A DNA stretch of 64,000 nucleotides. Source: UBA10649 sp965278945 (GTDB lineage: Bacteria > Actinomycetota > Actinomycetes > S36-B12). Location of the stretch: the NCBI GenBank assembly GCA_965278945.1, contig OZ257128.1:1488001-1552000 (forward strand), read 5' to 3'. A model generated the notes under the pieces. That model did no database searches, had not been told where the DNA came from, and was given only the letters and a program-made list of their open reading frames with translations. This document shows positions 46,345-55,173 of this stretch, piece after piece. The first letter of the stretch is position 1. Every line of letters starts with the position of its first letter. The position numbers and the translations under genes are program-made.

Positions 46345-47540
46345 GAATTGAACCGCCTCCCGGGTCAAATCCCGCGAATGCTGCCCAGAACGGCCACCAA
46401 ACCCGGCGGTTTCAAGCGGCTGTTGCACCGAGGGCCCGGTGGAGGGCCTGTTGGGGAGTCTGCCATCCGAGGGTTTGGCGGGGGCGGGTGTTCAAGCTGA
46501 GGGCCACGGTGTCGCAGTCGGCCTGGGTCAGGTGGCGCAGGTCGGCTCCCTTGGGCCAGTACTGGCGTAGCAGTCCGTTGGTGTTCTCATTGGATCCGCG
46601 CTGCCACGGTGAGTGGGGGTCGGCGAAGTAGATGTCGATGTCGGCGTCGATCGCGATGCCGGCGTGCTCGGCCATCTCCTTGCCCTGGTCCCAGGTCAGT
46701 GTCCTGCGGATCTGGTCGGGCAGCGAGGCGATGATGGGGGTCAGGACCTCGCGCAGGTCGATGGCCTTGTGGGTGTCCGGCAGCGGGGCCAGGAGCACGA
46801 ACCGGGTGGTCCGCTCGACCAGGGTGATCACCGCGCCCTTGCCGACACCGCCCAGGAGCAGGTCTCCTTCCCAGTGGCCGGGAACCGCGCGGTCGGTGAC
46901 CTCGGCGGGCCGGGCGCTGATCGGGATCATCCCGGTCAGCTTGCCTCGATACTGCTTGCCGCCGTGGGGCTTGCGCGTGGTGCGGCCCGTGCGCAGGTGA
47001 GCGGTCAGCTCGCGGCGCAGCTCGCCTCGGGTCTGCACGAACAGCGAACGGTAGATCGTCTCGTGGCTCACCCGCATAGCCTTGTCGCGCGGGAACAGCG
47101 CTGGCAACAACGCCGCCACCTGCTGCGGTGACCAGTTCGCGCCCAGCAGCCCGGACACCACCAACGCCAGCGGACCGGTCAGCGTGAACGGCTTGGGGCG
47201 CCGGGCACGCACGGTCGCCCGCCGATGAGCCACCGCCGCCCGATACCGCGGCCGCCGGCCCGGGCGAACCTCGCCGACCGCCTTGCGCTGCGGGACACGC
47301 CACGACCGCCCACCAGCACCGCGATTGATCTCCCGCGTGACCGTCGTGCGATGCCGCCCGATCACCGCCGCGATCTGCGGAACACTCAGACCCTGGCGCA
47401 GGCCCCGCTCGATCACACCCCGGTCATGCTCACTCAGCCGTGCACCCGCCATGACAACCTCCCAGCCAGCTATCGCACCATCCCGGTGCAACAACCAGTT
47501 GAGACCGCCCCCCGATTTGACCCGGGAGGCGGTTCAATTC
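46345..47540. mobile_element. IS30-family insertion sequence
   Basis: The element is 1196 bases, bounded by perfect 27-bp inverted repeats. The left end at 46345-46371 begins GAATTGAACCGCCTCC and the right end at 47514-47540 is its exact reverse complement. It encodes one intact transposase on the minus strand. A target duplication is not evident. It lies between the converging CAP-PKD and GH26-like genes without damaging either. Confidence 0.92.
46412..47452 (-). CDS. IS30-family transposase
   Basis: This 346-residue transposase starts at ATG 47452 after GGGAGG. It has an N-terminal helix-turn-helix (LSVPQIAAVIGRHRTTVTREI) and the IS30 catalytic domain: GHWEGDLLLGG with the first Asp, TLTWDQGKEMAEHA with the second, and QRGSNENTNGLLRQY with the Glu. 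All DDE residues are present, so it may be active. Confidence 0.95.
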   Translation of the reverse strand: MAGARLSEHDRGVIERGLRQGLSVPQIAAVIGRHRTTVTREINRGAGGRSWRVPQRKAVGEVRPGRRPRYRAAVAHRRATVRARRPKPFTLTGPLALVVSGLLGANWSPQQVAALLPALFPRDKAMRVSHETIYRSLFVQTRGELRRELTAHLRTGRTTRKPHGGKQYRGKLTGMIPISARPAEVTDRAVPGHWEGDLLLGGVGKGAVITLVERTTRFVLLAPLPDTHKAIDLREVLTPIIASLPDQIRRTLTWDQGKEMAEHAGIAIDADIDIYFADPHSPWQRGSNENTNGLLRQYWPKGADLRHLTQADCDTVALSLNTRPRQTLGWQTPQQALHRALGATAA

Positions 47541-47541
47541 C

Positions 47542-48606
47542 CTAGTTGAGGGGGCACAGACCCGCGGGGCAGGACTCAAGCCAGGCCAGGCCATTGGTCA
47601 AGGATGAGATCTGGTACTTGTTCCCCGGGGCGGGCTCGTCTCGCCACAGCATCGCGTAGTTCGCGTACAGCCCGGCGTCGCGCAACGTGTCGGTGATCAC
47701 CGCGGGGTCCCACTCCCCCGTCGTCGAGTCCCGGGGGCCGACCTCAGTCAGTGCCATGCGCGGAGCCACGGCCTCGAGCTCGGAGTAGCTGTCGAGCGTG
47801 AGCGCGCCCGATCCCGGCTCGTCGTACACGTCGACGCCGACCAGGTCGATCGCTGTCGGCAGGAGCGCGACTGGGTCACTGTCGGTGTCATACCGCTTCG
47901 GATTGGCCGCGTAGCCCCACAGCAGGTTGTGAACCCCCGCCTCGTACGCGCGCGACTGCAGCTCGCCGAACAGCGCCTTGTAGGTCGCGGGGTCAGGAGC
48001 AGCCCACCAGAAGTAGTTGCCAGCAGCCTCGTGGAAGGGCTTGAAGATCACCGAGACGTTCGCATCCTGGAATCTCTTGGCCTGAGCGAGCACAGACTCG
48101 TACCTGGGCCAGAACGCGAGCGAAGCCGCCGACGCCGGATCGAGCAGTTCCTCGATCGACGTCCAGCCCCGGTCGTCGAACCGTCCGCCGGTGACCGGAT
48201 TGCCCACGTGCCACGTCGCGGTGAGTATCCGTCCGGCTTGCGCCAGGTCGCTCAGGTACCGAACGGGATCGTTGTCGAAGAAATCCTGCGCGTTCAGCAG
48301 CTCGTCGAAGTCGAAGCCGATGACCGCGGGATACAGAGCACCGAGCGCCTCGAGCGGCTGCCGCATGCGCCCGGCCTCCTGAACGTCGAGCTGCTGGCCG
48401 ACGCCCATGACGTTGCGTGCCTTCCAGTCGTCGAGAGTTGCCGCGGCACACCACGCGGACTGGGTCGCCTGCGGATCGACTGGTGGCCGGTTTGGGCGGC
48501 ACGCGTCGCCATCGCGCGCGCGAAGAGCGACCACCGTGATCGTCGTGACCAGGACGAGCACGGCCACCAGCGCAAGGGTGAGCAGCACGACCCGCCGGGA
48601 GTTCAC
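47542..48606 (-). CDS. Exported GH26-like glycoside hydrolase
   Basis: This 354-residue protein has an N-terminal membrane anchor or signal (VVLLTLALVAVLVLVTTITV) and a TIM-barrel domain resembling GH26 beta-mannanases. The proposed acid/base is Glu193 (FKPFHEAAGNYFWW, following the family HE-x-x-G-x-x-x-WW pattern) and the nucleophile Glu288 (MALTEVGP). Substrates in the family are mannans and related beta-glucans. The gene lies nine bases after the multicopper oxidase, so the pair is co-transcribed. The IS30 element begins right after its stop codon. Confidence 0.8.
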   Translation of the reverse strand: MNSRRVVLLTLALVAVLVLVTTITVVALRARDGDACRPNRPPVDPQATQSAWCAAATLDDWKARNVMGVGQQLDVQEAGRMRQPLEALGALYPAVIGFDFDELLNAQDFFDNDPVRYLSDLAQAGRILTATWHVGNPVTGGRFDDRGWTSIEELLDPASAASLAFWPRYESVLAQAKRFQDANVSVIFKPFHEAAGNYFWWAAPDPATYKALFGELQSRAYEAGVHNLLWGYAANPKRYDTDSDPVALLPTAIDLVGVDVYDEPGSGALTLDSYSELEAVAPRMALTEVGPRDSTTGEWDPAVITDTLRDAGLYANYAMLWRDEPAPGNKYQISSLTNGLAWLESCPAGLCPLN

Positions 48607-48615
48607 CCGGTGAGC

Positions 48616-51600
48616 CTACTTACCGCCCACACTGGAGATCGGCGCGCGACTGGTCGTCTGCGACAGCGGGCGGACGGTGAGCATCGTGTCCTTCGCCTTC
48701 TTGCGGAACAGGTCGAAGCGCTGCACGGTCGGCACTCCCCCGTCGTCGCCGCTTACCACGAGGTCGGCCGACATGGGGTTAGCAGCGGAGGTGACGTCGA
48801 CTCCCGAGGTGGATCCGGGGAACGCCTCGAACGACGCGGCCAGGTCGAACTCCGGCATCATCATGTAGTGGTCCGCGGGCATCAGGTACATCGTCGGGTG
48901 GCCTGTCAGCGCCGAGCCGCTGGTGAACACACTGACCGTGCTCGCGCCGGCCTGCTTGCCCGCGAGGATGCGCGAGAACCCGCCCAGCTTCCCCGCGACC
49001 CAGCCGGTCGCGATGCTGACGCCGCCGCGATACCCCGACTCGAACGCGAGGAAACTCGCCGACTTCATCGGATGCTGGTGCTGCGGGAGCCAGTTCGTGG
49101 ACCCGTTCTTCGTGAACAGGCTGAACATCCAGGTCTTGACGAGCGGCTTAATGCCGGCGCCCGGCGCGGTGACGACGCTCTCGCGACCACCATCGTCGAT
49201 CAGCCCGGTCGCGACGTCGACACCGCCCGTGAAAGCGCCGTACGGATGCCAGGTGGCGAAGACACCCGTGCGCGTCGGCCCGGCGGCGAGAGCCTTGACC
49301 GTTGCGCGCATGCCCGGACCTGAGCCGACGACGATGCTGTCGCCGCCCTCGACACCCTCAAGGTTCGCCGACGCCACGCTCACCCCGCCCCGGAACGACT
49401 CGGCGAAGGCCAGCCGGTTGACGAGGACGGTGCTGAACGAGTCACCCGCCGGGTTCGCGGCACCGGAGAACACCTTCACGCGCGGCTGCGAGCCCTTGCC
49501 GCCTCCGACGATGAGGTCGAGGATCATGTCGCCGTTGACATCGCCCATCGCGACGTCGACGAGGCCGGTGAACGCACCGAACGGCTCGACGCGTGCCAGC
49601 ACCCTGCGGGTCGCCTGGTCGTAGATCGTCACCCGGGTGGGACGGTCGCCGTCCCCGGGGACCGCGACGGCATAGCCCGTCGTCTCCGGGATCACGTTGA
49701 TGATCGCCATGAGCCCGTTGTCCTCGTGATTGAGGCGGTGGCAGTGCATCACGTAAGCGCCGATGAACTCCTGGAACTCTGTGCGCACGGACATCCTGCC
49801 GGGCGCGATCAGCGCGTCGTCAGTGTCCTTGCTGCTGCCATACAAGGGAGCCGGCGTGTTCTGGTTGTCCTGTCCCCACGGCAGGTTCGTCAGGTGGACG
49901 TCATTGGTCGGGTCGTCGTAGTCGACCACCTGGAAGTCATTCACGTGGATGTGGATCGGGTGCTCGTCGTTGTTGGTGTTGACGAAGCTCCACTCCTCGG
50001 TGGTGTTCAGTCGCGGCTGTAGCAACGGGATGTTGGGGTACTGGTTGCCGTCGAACTGGTAGGTGAAGGTGTTGGGATCCTGGGGATTGCTGTTGTTGTT
50101 CATGAAGCCGCCGTCGATCTCGAGCGTGCGCTTCACGTCGGGAACCACGTTGGTCAGGTCGACGAACGACGTGTAGGCATTGGTCGCCTGACCCTGGACG
50201 AACGGAACCGTTGTGCCCGTTCCGCTGGCAGGCTGCATCGACAGTAGCTTCTGCGTGGGATAGATGAAGAAGCCGTCGGCGTAGCTGATGTCCTTCGGAT
50301 CGACCGTGATCCTGCCCAGCTTCGCGGGCGACTTCGCGGTCTTGTTGTTCGTGTAGACGATGCCCGCGTAGGTCGTCGTCATCGGGGTCTTGCCGGTGTA
50401 CGTCGGCATCTCCAGCTGCAGGCCGCCGGTCTGCGGCATCGTCACCGCAATGGCGTATCGGGACGCGGGCGGGATCGTGATGACCGTTCCGTCCTCCTCG
50501 AATGCCGGCTCGACCACGGTGAACGGGTTGCCGTCCTGACCCACGATCGCCAACTTCGTGCGCTTTCCGGTTGCCGTCTCGGTGATCGCGACGCGCATGT
50601 ACGCGGCATCGCTGAAGTTGCCGAGCACCCAGATCTCGGTCTGGCCCGGTGCCGCGCTGATGACGGGCTGGAACTGACCGTTCACCGTGTACTGGAGGTC
50701 GCGCTGATCGTCGGGCAGCGAGGCGTTCGCCGGGATCGCTGTCGTCCCGTCGTCGCTGACGAACGACTGCAAGTTGCTCGGCAGGTACTGGAACACCCCG
50801 CGCTCGTTCTGGATAGCCAGCGGCCCGTCGTACCAGGCGGTGAAGAACTTCGTGCCCGCAGCGGACTCGCGGAAGTTGATGGGAGTGAGCTTGGGCTCGT
50901 AGGTCCCGTCTGCCAGCGACTTAGCCGTCGCGAGCTTGAGGGTGCTGAGCATGGCCGGCCACCACGGGTAGTTCAGCGTGGTCTGCCCGCCCGCGCGGTC
51001 GAACACGTAGTTGTACTGGAGCGCCATCGTGCGCACCGGAAGGTTGTTCTGCACCACGGCCGGAATCGCGCCGTCAGCGCGACCGATCACGAGCATGCCC
51101 GCGAGACCGCGATAGGTCTGCGCGGTGGTGAGCATGTGGCGATGGGAGTGGTACCAGTACAGGCCCTCGGGATGATCCGCGGGAATGGCGTAGGTGTACG
51201 TGTTCGTCAGTCCCGGCGGGATGTTCAGAAGGACGTTGTCGCCATTGCCGCTCGGGGTCACGTGCAGCCCGTGGGTATGCAGGTTGAATGGCGACGACGA
51301 CAACTGGCTCGGGTACAACGGCACGGGCTCACCGGCTGGGGTGAACGCCGGGTCGACGAAGTCCTTGATGGTCAGGTCATCGATGTCGTTCTCCATGTGG
51401 ACGATGAGAGTCTCGCCGGGAAACACGTTGAGCGTCGGGCCTGGATACAGGTTTGCGTCCGTCATGCTCCCATTCGACGCGGCACCGCGGATGATCGTGT
51501 AGCCGAACAGCATCGCATTCGAGACCGGCCCGGACGCGGTGTCGATGGTCGCGCTCCCCTGCCGCGTGCGCAAGGTGATCTCCAGGACGCCGCTCGCCGC

Positions 51601-51795
51601 GGTGAGGACGACCGGCTCGGCGTACGGCCGCGACCCGGACGCCCGCGCGCTGGTTGCGCCGACGTCATTCGGGGTACCTGCGGAAGCAGGCGGGCCGCTG
51701 AGCCCTGCCGTCATGACGGCTAACACGGACACACACACGACGAGACGTGCACGTACTGCGGCGACTGGCATGGCTGAACGGTAGTGCGTCCGCAT
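48616..51795 (-). CDS. Secreted multicopper oxidase with C-terminal beta-propeller-like repeats
   Basis: From ATG 51795 (about 1,059 residues; ATG 51771 is possible) the protein has a signal peptide (VVCVSVLAVMTAGLSG). All copper motifs are present: HTHGLHV, YWYHSHRH, HPIHIHVNDF and HCHRLNHEDNGLM, giving type 1, 2 and 3 sites. Residues after about 730 form repeated FG-GAP/VCBS-like blocks (DVAMGDVNGDMILDLIVGGG, GGDSIVVGSGPG, FTGGVDVATGL). Such repeats build a beta-propeller. The enzyme would oxidise phenols, metals or bilirubin-like substrates outside the cell; the repeat domain may anchor it to polymers. Confidence 0.9.
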   Translation of the reverse strand: MRTHYRSAMPVAAVRARLVVCVSVLAVMTAGLSGPPASAGTPNDVGATSARASGSRPYAEPVVLTAASGVLEITLRTRQGSATIDTASGPVSNAMLFGYTIIRGAASNGSMTDANLYPGPTLNVFPGETLIVHMENDIDDLTIKDFVDPAFTPAGEPVPLYPSQLSSSPFNLHTHGLHVTPSGNGDNVLLNIPPGLTNTYTYAIPADHPEGLYWYHSHRHMLTTAQTYRGLAGMLVIGRADGAIPAVVQNNLPVRTMALQYNYVFDRAGGQTTLNYPWWPAMLSTLKLATAKSLADGTYEPKLTPINFRESAAGTKFFTAWYDGPLAIQNERGVFQYLPSNLQSFVSDDGTTAIPANASLPDDQRDLQYTVNGQFQPVISAAPGQTEIWVLGNFSDAAYMRVAITETATGKRTKLAIVGQDGNPFTVVEPAFEEDGTVITIPPASRYAIAVTMPQTGGLQLEMPTYTGKTPMTTTYAGIVYTNNKTAKSPAKLGRITVDPKDISYADGFFIYPTQKLLSMQPASGTGTTVPFVQGQATNAYTSFVDLTNVVPDVKRTLEIDGGFMNNNSNPQDPNTFTYQFDGNQYPNIPLLQPRLNTTEEWSFVNTNNDEHPIHIHVNDFQVVDYDDPTNDVHLTNLPWGQDNQNTPAPLYGSSKDTDDALIAPGRMSVRTEFQEFIGAYVMHCHRLNHEDNGLMAIINVIPETTGYAVAVPGDGDRPTRVTIYDQATRRVLARVEPFGAFTGLVDVAMGDVNGDMILDLIVGGGKGSQPRVKVFSGAANPAGDSFSTVLVNRLAFAESFRGGVSVASANLEGVEGGDSIVVGSGPGMRATVKALAAGPTRTGVFATWHPYGAFTGGVDVATGLIDDGGRESVVTAPGAGIKPLVKTWMFSLFTKNGSTNWLPQHQHPMKSASFLAFESGYRGGVSIATGWVAGKLGGFSRILAGKQAGASTVSVFTSGSALTGHPTMYLMPADHYMMMPEFDLAASFEAFPGSTSGVDVTSAANPMSADLVVSGDDGGVPTVQRFDLFRKKAKDTMLTVRPLSQTTSRAPISSVGGK

Positions 51796-51868
51796 AACGG
51801 GCGGTTCGACTTGAGTTCCCCTAAGGCGTTCTGCCCAATTGTTAGAGGTTTGCAAAGGCGGAACCGGG

Positions 51869-51894
51869 GGAATACAGAGGGCGTCGCAAGTGCT
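51869..51894 (+). promoter_or_regulatory. SigR-like promoter before rbpA (weak)
   Basis: GGAAT, 18 bases, then GCT resembles the thiol-oxidation sigma factor consensus GGAAT-N18-19-GTT with one mismatch. It ends 38 bases before the rbpA ATG. In Streptomyces rbpA is SigR-controlled, which supports the guess. Confidence 0.3.
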
Positions 51895-51932
51895 ATCCCA
51901 TTGATGGATGTTTTGCACGAGAGGAAGAGACC

Positions 51933-52301
51933 ATGAGCGAGTCAATGCGCGGAACCCGCCTCGGCTACCTGAGCTATGAGACGGATGCCCACGTGGCGCC
52001 CGCCGAGCGGCAGGTCATCTCCTATGAGTGCCCTGAGGGTCATCACACGGTCGTCCCGTTCTCTGTAGAGGCCGAGGAGATCCCGTTCGAGTGGAGCTGT
52101 CGCTGCGGTCGCACCGCGATCCGCCCCGACATGACCAAGCCTGACGAGAAGCCGGCCAAGCACGTGCGCTCGCACTGGGACATGCTCCTGGAGCGTCGCA
52201 CGATCGCTGATCTCGAGCTCCTGCTCGTCGAGCGTCTGGACTTGCTCCACTCGCAGCAGGGCATCACGAAGAAGGAAGCTGCACTGCAGAAATCCGCCTG
52301 A
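51933..52301 (+). CDS. rbpA: RNA polymerase-binding protein RbpA
   Basis: This 122-residue protein binds RNA polymerase and the principal sigma factor and is specific to actinobacteria. It has the N-terminal tail GTRLGYLSYETD, the core CPEGHHTVVPFSVEAEEIP then CRCGRTA, the basic linker PAKHVRSHWDMLLERRT and the sigma-interacting helix ELLLVERLDLLH. The ATG follows GAGGAAGAG. It converges with fxsA, with a short hairpin between them. Confidence 0.96.
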   Translation: MSESMRGTRLGYLSYETDAHVAPAERQVISYECPEGHHTVVPFSVEAEEIPFEWSCRCGRTAIRPDMTKPDEKPAKHVRSHWDMLLERRTIADLELLLVERLDLLHSQQGITKKEAALQKSA

Positions 52302-52341
52302 CTTCCCTTCCGCCGACGCGATCCGAATCGTCGCGAAACTA

Positions 52342-52355
52342 GCCTCGAACGAGGC
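52342..52355. terminator. Short hairpin between rbpA and fxsA
   Basis: GCCTCG-AA-CGAGGC (52342-52355) has a 6-bp stem and is followed by GTTTC. It lies between the converging rbpA and fxsA stops. Confidence 0.4.
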
Positions 52356-52358
52356 GTT

Positions 52359-52832
52359 TCACGGCAGTTCGGGTCGCGTCGTTGGCGTGGGGGGCTCGTC
52401 GTCGCGCTGGATGACGGTTCCCTGGATGACGTCTCCCTCAGCGGGGAACCTGATCCCCGGCATCCGCACTGCGGTGAACCGTCCCTCGGTCCAGCGACGT
52501 GCGCGCGAGCGGAACAGACGCTGCGTTATGGGGATGACGAGCAGGAGGCCCAGCAGATCGGTCCAGAATCCCGGGATCGCGATGAGGACTCCGCCGACGA
52601 AGGCGAGCGCATGCCGACTCGCATCGATCGGCCGGCCGGACTGCTGCGCGGCGATCGCGTCGCGCATCGCGGCATCCCCCGCGTTGCGCATCAGCGCGAA
52701 GCCGGCGGGGATGCCGAGGAACAGCAGCAGGAACATCCAGCCCCACCCGATGAGCTGAGCCACGACGTAGGCCGTCGCGATCTCCAGCAACGGGAGACCG
52801 AAGATCAGCAGACGCCGGCGAAACTCACGCAT
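52359..52832 (-). CDS. fxsA: FxsA-family membrane protein
   Basis: This 157-residue membrane protein has three to four hydrophobic spans with the family core LIGWGWMFLLLFLGIPAGFA and VGGVLIAIPGFWTDLLGLLL. FxsA proteins were found as suppressors of phage T7 exclusion; the cellular role is not settled. The ATG 52832 overlaps the ppm1 stop (TGATG). The C-terminal polar tail is cytosolic. It is the last gene of the lnt operon. Confidence 0.9.
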   Translation of the reverse strand: MREFRRRLLIFGLPLLEIATAYVVAQLIGWGWMFLLLFLGIPAGFALMRNAGDAAMRDAIAAQQSGRPIDASRHALAFVGGVLIAIPGFWTDLLGLLLVIPITQRLFRSRARRWTEGRFTAVRMPGIRFPAEGDVIQGTVIQRDDEPPTPTTRPELP

Positions 52833-53617
52833 CAGCCCGCACCCTTCTGCCGTTCGCGACGGCTCTGCGCACGCCGCCTGACTCGCGTGATCTTGTCGTC
52901 CAGGCCCCAGGCCGTGACGCGCCACAAAGCCTCGACGACGATCATGCGATCCATCTTGCTGGTGCCCGATGTTCGCTCGACGAAGGTGATCGGGACCTCC
53001 TTGACGCGCATGCCGCGCTGCAGCGCGCGCCAGGCGAGGTCGATCTGGAAGCAGTACCCCTGCGACGCGACCTCGTGCAGGTCGAGCTTACGCAGGGTGT
53101 CGGCGCGAAATGCGCGGTAACCGCCCGTCGCATCCCTGATCGGGACCCCCAGCATTAGGCGCGTGTATGCGCTACCGCCCTTGGAGATCAGCTTGCGGCT
53201 CGTGGGCCAGTTCTCTGTGTCGCCGCCCGGTACCCAGCGCGAGCCGAGGACCAGGTCAGCAGAGCGCAGCGCGTCCAGCAGTCGCGGTAGTTGCTCGGGC
53301 TGGTGGGATCCGTCAGCGTCCATTTCCACGACGACGTCATAGCGCGCCTGCAGCGCCCAGGCGAACCCCGCGAGGTAGGCGGCGCCGAGGCCCTCCTTGC
53401 CGAGCCGGTGCATCACCTGCACGTGATCGTCGTCGGCCGCGAGCTCGTCGGCGATGGCGCCCGTGCCGTCCGGGGAGTTGTCGTCGGCCACGAGGACGTG
53501 CGCCTCGGGCACCGACGCACGGATCCGGGCCACGATCGGCCGCAGGGTCGTGCGCTCGTTGAAGGTCGGGACGATGACGAGGATCCGGCCGAGATCGCTG
53601 AAGCCGGCGGATGTCAT
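52832..53617 (-). CDS. ppm1: Polyprenol monophosphomannose synthase
   Basis: This 261-residue GT2 enzyme transfers mannose from GDP-mannose to polyprenyl phosphate for mannolipid and glycoprotein synthesis. It has the NTP-sugar region (ILVIVPTFNERTTLRPIVAR), the metal-binding DADGSHQP and the catalytic-region RYRAFRADTLRKLDL-like stretch. In M. tuberculosis the Ppm1 domain is fused to Lnt; here the genes are separate but adjacent, ten bases apart. Confidence 0.93.
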   Translation of the reverse strand: MTSAGFSDLGRILVIVPTFNERTTLRPIVARIRASVPEAHVLVADDNSPDGTGAIADELAADDDHVQVMHRLGKEGLGAAYLAGFAWALQARYDVVVEMDADGSHQPEQLPRLLDALRSADLVLGSRWVPGGDTENWPTSRKLISKGGSAYTRLMLGVPIRDATGGYRAFRADTLRKLDLHEVASQGYCFQIDLAWRALQRGMRVKEVPITFVERTSGTSKMDRMIVVEALWRVTAWGLDDKITRVRRRAQSRRERQKGAG

Positions 53618-53626
53618 CGAGCCAGC

Positions 53627-55168
53627 CTAAGTGATGGGTTCGCCACGGCTGCGAGACCTCCGCCCTAGAACGAACCCGGCCACGATCGCGCCAACCCCGA
53701 GACCGCACATGATGAGGAGGACGACGCCGCCGATGACCGCAGCCGGGGTGGAGCCGCCTCGTAGGGCAATGCGTTGCACGAGCCAACCGGTCTGGCCCTC
53801 GTCCAGCTGAGAGGTGATCGAGCTGTCCGGCGCGATGATCGCCGAGATCCCGGAGGTCGCGGCGATGGCAACCGTGCGCCCGAACTCGGTGGCCCGCACC
53901 CGGGAGATGGCCAGTTGCTGTGCGGGCTGGGAGCCGCCGGCAAACGTCGCGTTGTTGGTCTGCACCGTGAGCAGCCGCGCTCCCCCGTCGACGACCGAGG
54001 CGACGATCTCGTCGTAGGCGACCTCGAAGCAGATGACGTTTCCGACGGGAATGCCGGCAATGGTGAGGTTCCCCGGCGTATCGCCGGGGGCGAAGTCGCG
54101 GGCAATGCGCCCGAGCCTTTCTATGCGCGAGGCCAGCAGGTCGCGGAACGGGATGTACTCGCCGAACGGCACCGGGTGAGTCTTGATGTACATCTGGCCA
54201 GGCCCGGTCTGCGGATCCCACACGATGCCGACGTTCCACACGCGCGTGGGATCGTCGCCCGCCGTTATGACCGCCCCGACCAGGATCGGGACATTGATGG
54301 CCCGCGCGGCCGTGCTGATCGCTGCTGCCGCGGTGGGATCCTCGAACGGGTCGAGGTCCGACGAGTTCTCCGGCCACAGCACGAACTCGGGCTGCTCCTC
54401 CGTGCCGGCGGTGACGGCCTCGGCAAGCGCGATCGTCTGGGCGACGTGGTTGTCCAGCACTTCGCGGCGGACGTCGAAGGCGCCCATCCCCGTGTGCGGT
54501 GTTCCGCCCTGGATGACGGCGACGACCGCAGACTCCGGACCGCCGCTCGTGTCTCCGGTCGTCGGGGTGCGAATCGCTATGGGGGCGACCACGAGCAGCA
54601 CGGCGATCCACGCCCACATCGCCGAGGAGCGCCGACGGCCCGCGCGCAGCTCCACCACAGCAGCGGCCAGGGCCGCGCCGATCACCGCCACGACGAACGT
54701 GACGAATGCCGCTCCCCCGAGCGGTGCGTATCGCAGGACCAGTGTGTCGGCCTGGGCGAAGACGAGGTCTCCCCACGGGAAGCCCCCGAGCGGCACTCGC
54801 CCCCGCAATGCCTCCTCCAGGACCCACACCGCGCCAACCCAGACAGGGGCGGCCGGAAGGCGCGTGACGAGAGCCGTCCCGGCACCCAGCAGGGCGAACC
54901 AGAGCGCGCAGAAGATCGACAGCAGAACCCAGGCGTCCATGCCGACGACCTGCATCCACAGCAGGAGCAGCGGGAAGAAGGCCAGGCCTGCGACCAGCCC
55001 GACGAGCAGGCCTCGCTTGATTGACGCCTTCCACGCGGCGGCTGTCAGGAGCGCGACTCCGGGTATGGCCAGCCAACCGATGGCAACAGGGGCGAACGCG
55101 AGCCACACGAGGAACCCGGACAGCGCCGCGAGGACCACGGCCCAGCGCAGGCCGAACAGGGGCGCCAT
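53627..55168 (-). CDS. lnt: Apolipoprotein N-acyltransferase
   Basis: This 513-residue membrane enzyme adds the third acyl chain to lipoproteins. It has six or so N-terminal spans, then a nitrilase domain with the catalytic Glu (LWPENSSD), Lys (YIKTHPVPFGEY) and Cys (GNVICFEVAYDE), and a final span. ATG 55168 is five bases after the amidohydrolase stop. It sits directly upstream of ppm1. Confidence 0.95.
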   Translation of the reverse strand: MAPLFGLRWAVVLAALSGFLVWLAFAPVAIGWLAIPGVALLTAAAWKASIKRGLLVGLVAGLAFFPLLLLWMQVVGMDAWVLLSIFCALWFALLGAGTALVTRLPAAPVWVGAVWVLEEALRGRVPLGGFPWGDLVFAQADTLVLRYAPLGGAAFVTFVVAVIGAALAAAVVELRAGRRRSSAMWAWIAVLLVVAPIAIRTPTTGDTSGGPESAVVAVIQGGTPHTGMGAFDVRREVLDNHVAQTIALAEAVTAGTEEQPEFVLWPENSSDLDPFEDPTAAAAISTAARAINVPILVGAVITAGDDPTRVWNVGIVWDPQTGPGQMYIKTHPVPFGEYIPFRDLLASRIERLGRIARDFAPGDTPGNLTIAGIPVGNVICFEVAYDEIVASVVDGGARLLTVQTNNATFAGGSQPAQQLAISRVRATEFGRTVAIAATSGISAIIAPDSSITSQLDEGQTGWLVQRIALRGGSTPAAVIGGVVLLIMCGLGVGAIVAGFVLGRRSRSRGEPIT

Positions 55169-55173
55169 GGTGC

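Noticed and set aside
46340..47545. A target-site duplication of the IS30 element
   Set aside because: The flanking bases (CCA on the left, CCT on the right) do not form a clear direct repeat.
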